DNA of 64,000 nt from an uncultured Bacilli bacterium (GTDB taxonomy: Bacteria > Bacillota_I > Bacilli_A > RF39 > UBA660). The DNA lies in assembly GCA_934086395.1 (NCBI GenBank), contig CAKOIE010000004.1:1-64000 (forward strand). The letters run 5' to 3'. Made by a program: the position numbers and the translations under genes. Positions 62,866 through 64,000 of this stretch are shown in pieces. Within the stretch, counting starts at the first letter, position 1; the number at the start of each line of letters is the position of its first letter. The notes under the pieces are model-generated. The model saw only the letters and a program-made list of their open reading frames with translations. It was not told where the DNA came from and searched no databases.

Positions 62866-64000
62866 TCATAAACTTAATTTATAAGGACTATCTTTTTCAC
62901 CTGTTCCAGATGTGAATAAGATATTGGATTTTAAATAAATAGAGGGGAAAATTCCTAAAGAACGATAACACGTTGTACTATCAGCAACACCACTACTATT
63001 TATTCCAAAAATATCATAAGAATAGTTAGAAAAAGGTGTTATAGTCCAAAACCAATTTGATTTAAACAACCAATTATTTTTCTTACATTTTCCATTTGAA
63101 TAATCCCATTTTTCGTTTTCTTTGTCATATGTTAAACCAGATCTTAAATTTTCTCTACATTCACTATTTGTTGAGGCATATCCATAATCACTTGCATAAA
63201 TTAGTCCAACTTTACCTGTCCATGTGGTAGGGCAACTATTTTGATAGGTAATTATTCCCCTTTCTTTATTATATTGATCTAAGAGAGGTAATCCATATGG
63301 TGGAGTATTTGGGTTGTTATAACTATTTCCTCCAACGTTCCATACACTTTCACTTATCATATTTTGATAATTATTTTTTATAACTTTTGTATAATCAAAT
63401 ACTCCAGTTTGGCGAAGTGATGGTTTCTTTGTTGTTGAATCATAATATGAATTATACCAATTATTCTTATTTGCAGTTAAAGCTGTATTTAAATAATCAC
63501 CATTTAATTCATTTTTTAAGTCTGCTTCTGTCCAATTATTTATTCCACGATACTCATTTGTTATAGAATTTAACTTAGCATCCCATGAAAATTCTCCTAA
63601 TGATTCATCTCTAACTAATTTTATCTTTCTTTCAATTTTACCAGTTGAATCTTTTATATTAAATACTCCAACTATTCTCCATAGTTCTCCGGTGTTAGCA
63701 AACTCAACATAATTATTTGGATTAGCTCCTGTATATCTTAAATTTACATCACTTGTGTTATCTATAAATAATCCACTTATTGATACTTCATTTGTTTTTG
63801 TTTCTTTATCATATAAGGCCATTAATGTATCTGTTGCTGATTCTTCATAATTAATTACTATCTTTCCTGTTAAATTTTTTCCTTTTTCACTATCTTGATT
63901 TTCATTATTATCTGGAAATTGTAATTTTAAATTAAATGTAATTGTTTGATTTGTTGTATTTGTTTTAAACTCTCCTGTTGCTAGTTCTAGGTATCTATTT
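62866..64000 (-). CDS. TasA-like surface protein, type B (N-terminus beyond window)
   Basis: The frame is open to the window edge and lacks the start; 378 codons are visible. It opens inside the stalk (RYLELATGEFKTNTTNQTI, QDSEKGK) and has the type B head with a 5-residue insertion (WDAKLNSITNEYRGINNW). It ends SLGIFPSIYLKSNILFTSGTGEKDSPYKLSL, close to the 56196 protein. The region matching the variable segment is AT-rich with codons such as ACA, ATA and TTA, so it does not show the DGR pattern. Confidence 0.75.
   Translation of the reverse strand, partial: NRYLELATGEFKTNTTNQTITFNLKLQFPDNNENQDSEKGKNLTGKIVINYEESATDTLMALYDKETKTNEVSISGLFIDNTSDVNLRYTGANPNNYVEFANTGELWRIVGVFNIKDSTGKIERKIKLVRDESLGEFSWDAKLNSITNEYRGINNWTEADLKNELNGDYLNTALTANKNNWYNSYYDSTTKKPSLRQTGVFDYTKVIKNNYQNMISESVWNVGGNSYNNPNTPPYGLPLLDQYNKERGIITYQNSCPTTWTGKVGLIYASDYGYASTNSECRENLRSGLTYDKENEKWDYSNGKCKKNNWLFKSNWFWTITPFSNYSYDIFGINSSGVADSTTCYRSLGIFPSIYLKSNILFTSGTGEKDSPYKLSL

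Noticed and set aside
56196..64000. DGR variable regions in the 56196 and 62866 genes
   Set aside because: Their matching segments are AT-rich and contain codons such as TGG, AAA, ATA and ACA at places that should be NNY, and they differ in length by a codon or more. They look like ordinary divergence.

Overview
The window is very AT-rich bacterial DNA. Housekeeping genes are in the Bacillota style: infC-rpmI-rplT with an L20-type leader, a T-box in front of leuS, Shine-Dalgarno sites near AGGAGG, and sigma-A-like promoters. A GerA-type germinant receptor operon points to an endospore former. Tryptophan is coded by TGG, and TAA, TAG and TGA all act as stops, so the standard bacterial code is used and this is not a Mycoplasma-code organism. 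My inference is an uncultured, low-GC, gut-type member of the Bacilli; no marker fixes the genus.

Layout. 1-5.4 kb is a decayed accessory patch: a transposase tail, a degenerate IS with terminal inverted repeats (349-1890), an Abi_2/AbiF-type HEPN gene flanked by repeated RNA-like hairpins, a LysR pseudogene, and remnants of a diversity-generating-retroelement (DGR) locus. 5.4-7.4 kb carries a surface protein with a GC-rich 3' end. 7.5-14.7 kb holds LTA-synthase-like, HD-hydrolase, Fic and leuS genes, the T-box and tRNA-Gln. 14.8-19.4 kb is a probable defence operon (DarT-like, RecQ-type helicase, coiled-coil membrane peptide). 19.6-24.9 kb holds translation and RNA-decay genes (DHH phosphodiesterase, rplT, rpmI, infC, pnp, rpsO). 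25-31 kb has hypothetical genes, a YolD/Y-family polymerase pair, dinD and an antitoxin-like HTH gene. 30.9-38.6 kb has phosphoketolase, phosphoesterases, a glycosyltransferase and an M23 peptidase. 38.7-40.6 kb is a divergent tRNA hub with 12 tRNAs. 40.7-41.1 kb looks like a type I toxin-antitoxin locus. 41.1-48.9 kb has a metallopeptidase, a gerA operon, an L,D-transpeptidase and metabolic genes. 48.9-64 kb alternates surface-protein paralogues with polA, a membrane protein, hipBA and an IS1202-type insertion sequence.

Most exciting signal: five complete paralogues and one cut by the window end share a TasA-like N-terminal anchor and carry variable C-terminal domains. Two of them (50399-51976 and 61096-62673) are nearly identical except in a 96-bp, 55-57% GC segment near the 3' end. 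There they differ at 22 positions without any indel. All 13 amino-acid-changing codons end in C or T, and each pair keeps the same third base. That is the pattern expected from adenine-directed mutagenesis of AAY codons by a DGR. No reverse transcriptase or template repeat is in the window, but a broken gene resembling the Avd-like four-helix accessory protein lies beside the 6056-7420 paralogue. I read this as a dispersed, trans-diversified surface display family.

Other leads are the type I toxin-antitoxin candidate, the hairpin-flanked Abi gene, and the DarT/RecQ operon. All calls come from reading the sequence by eye; no database search was run.
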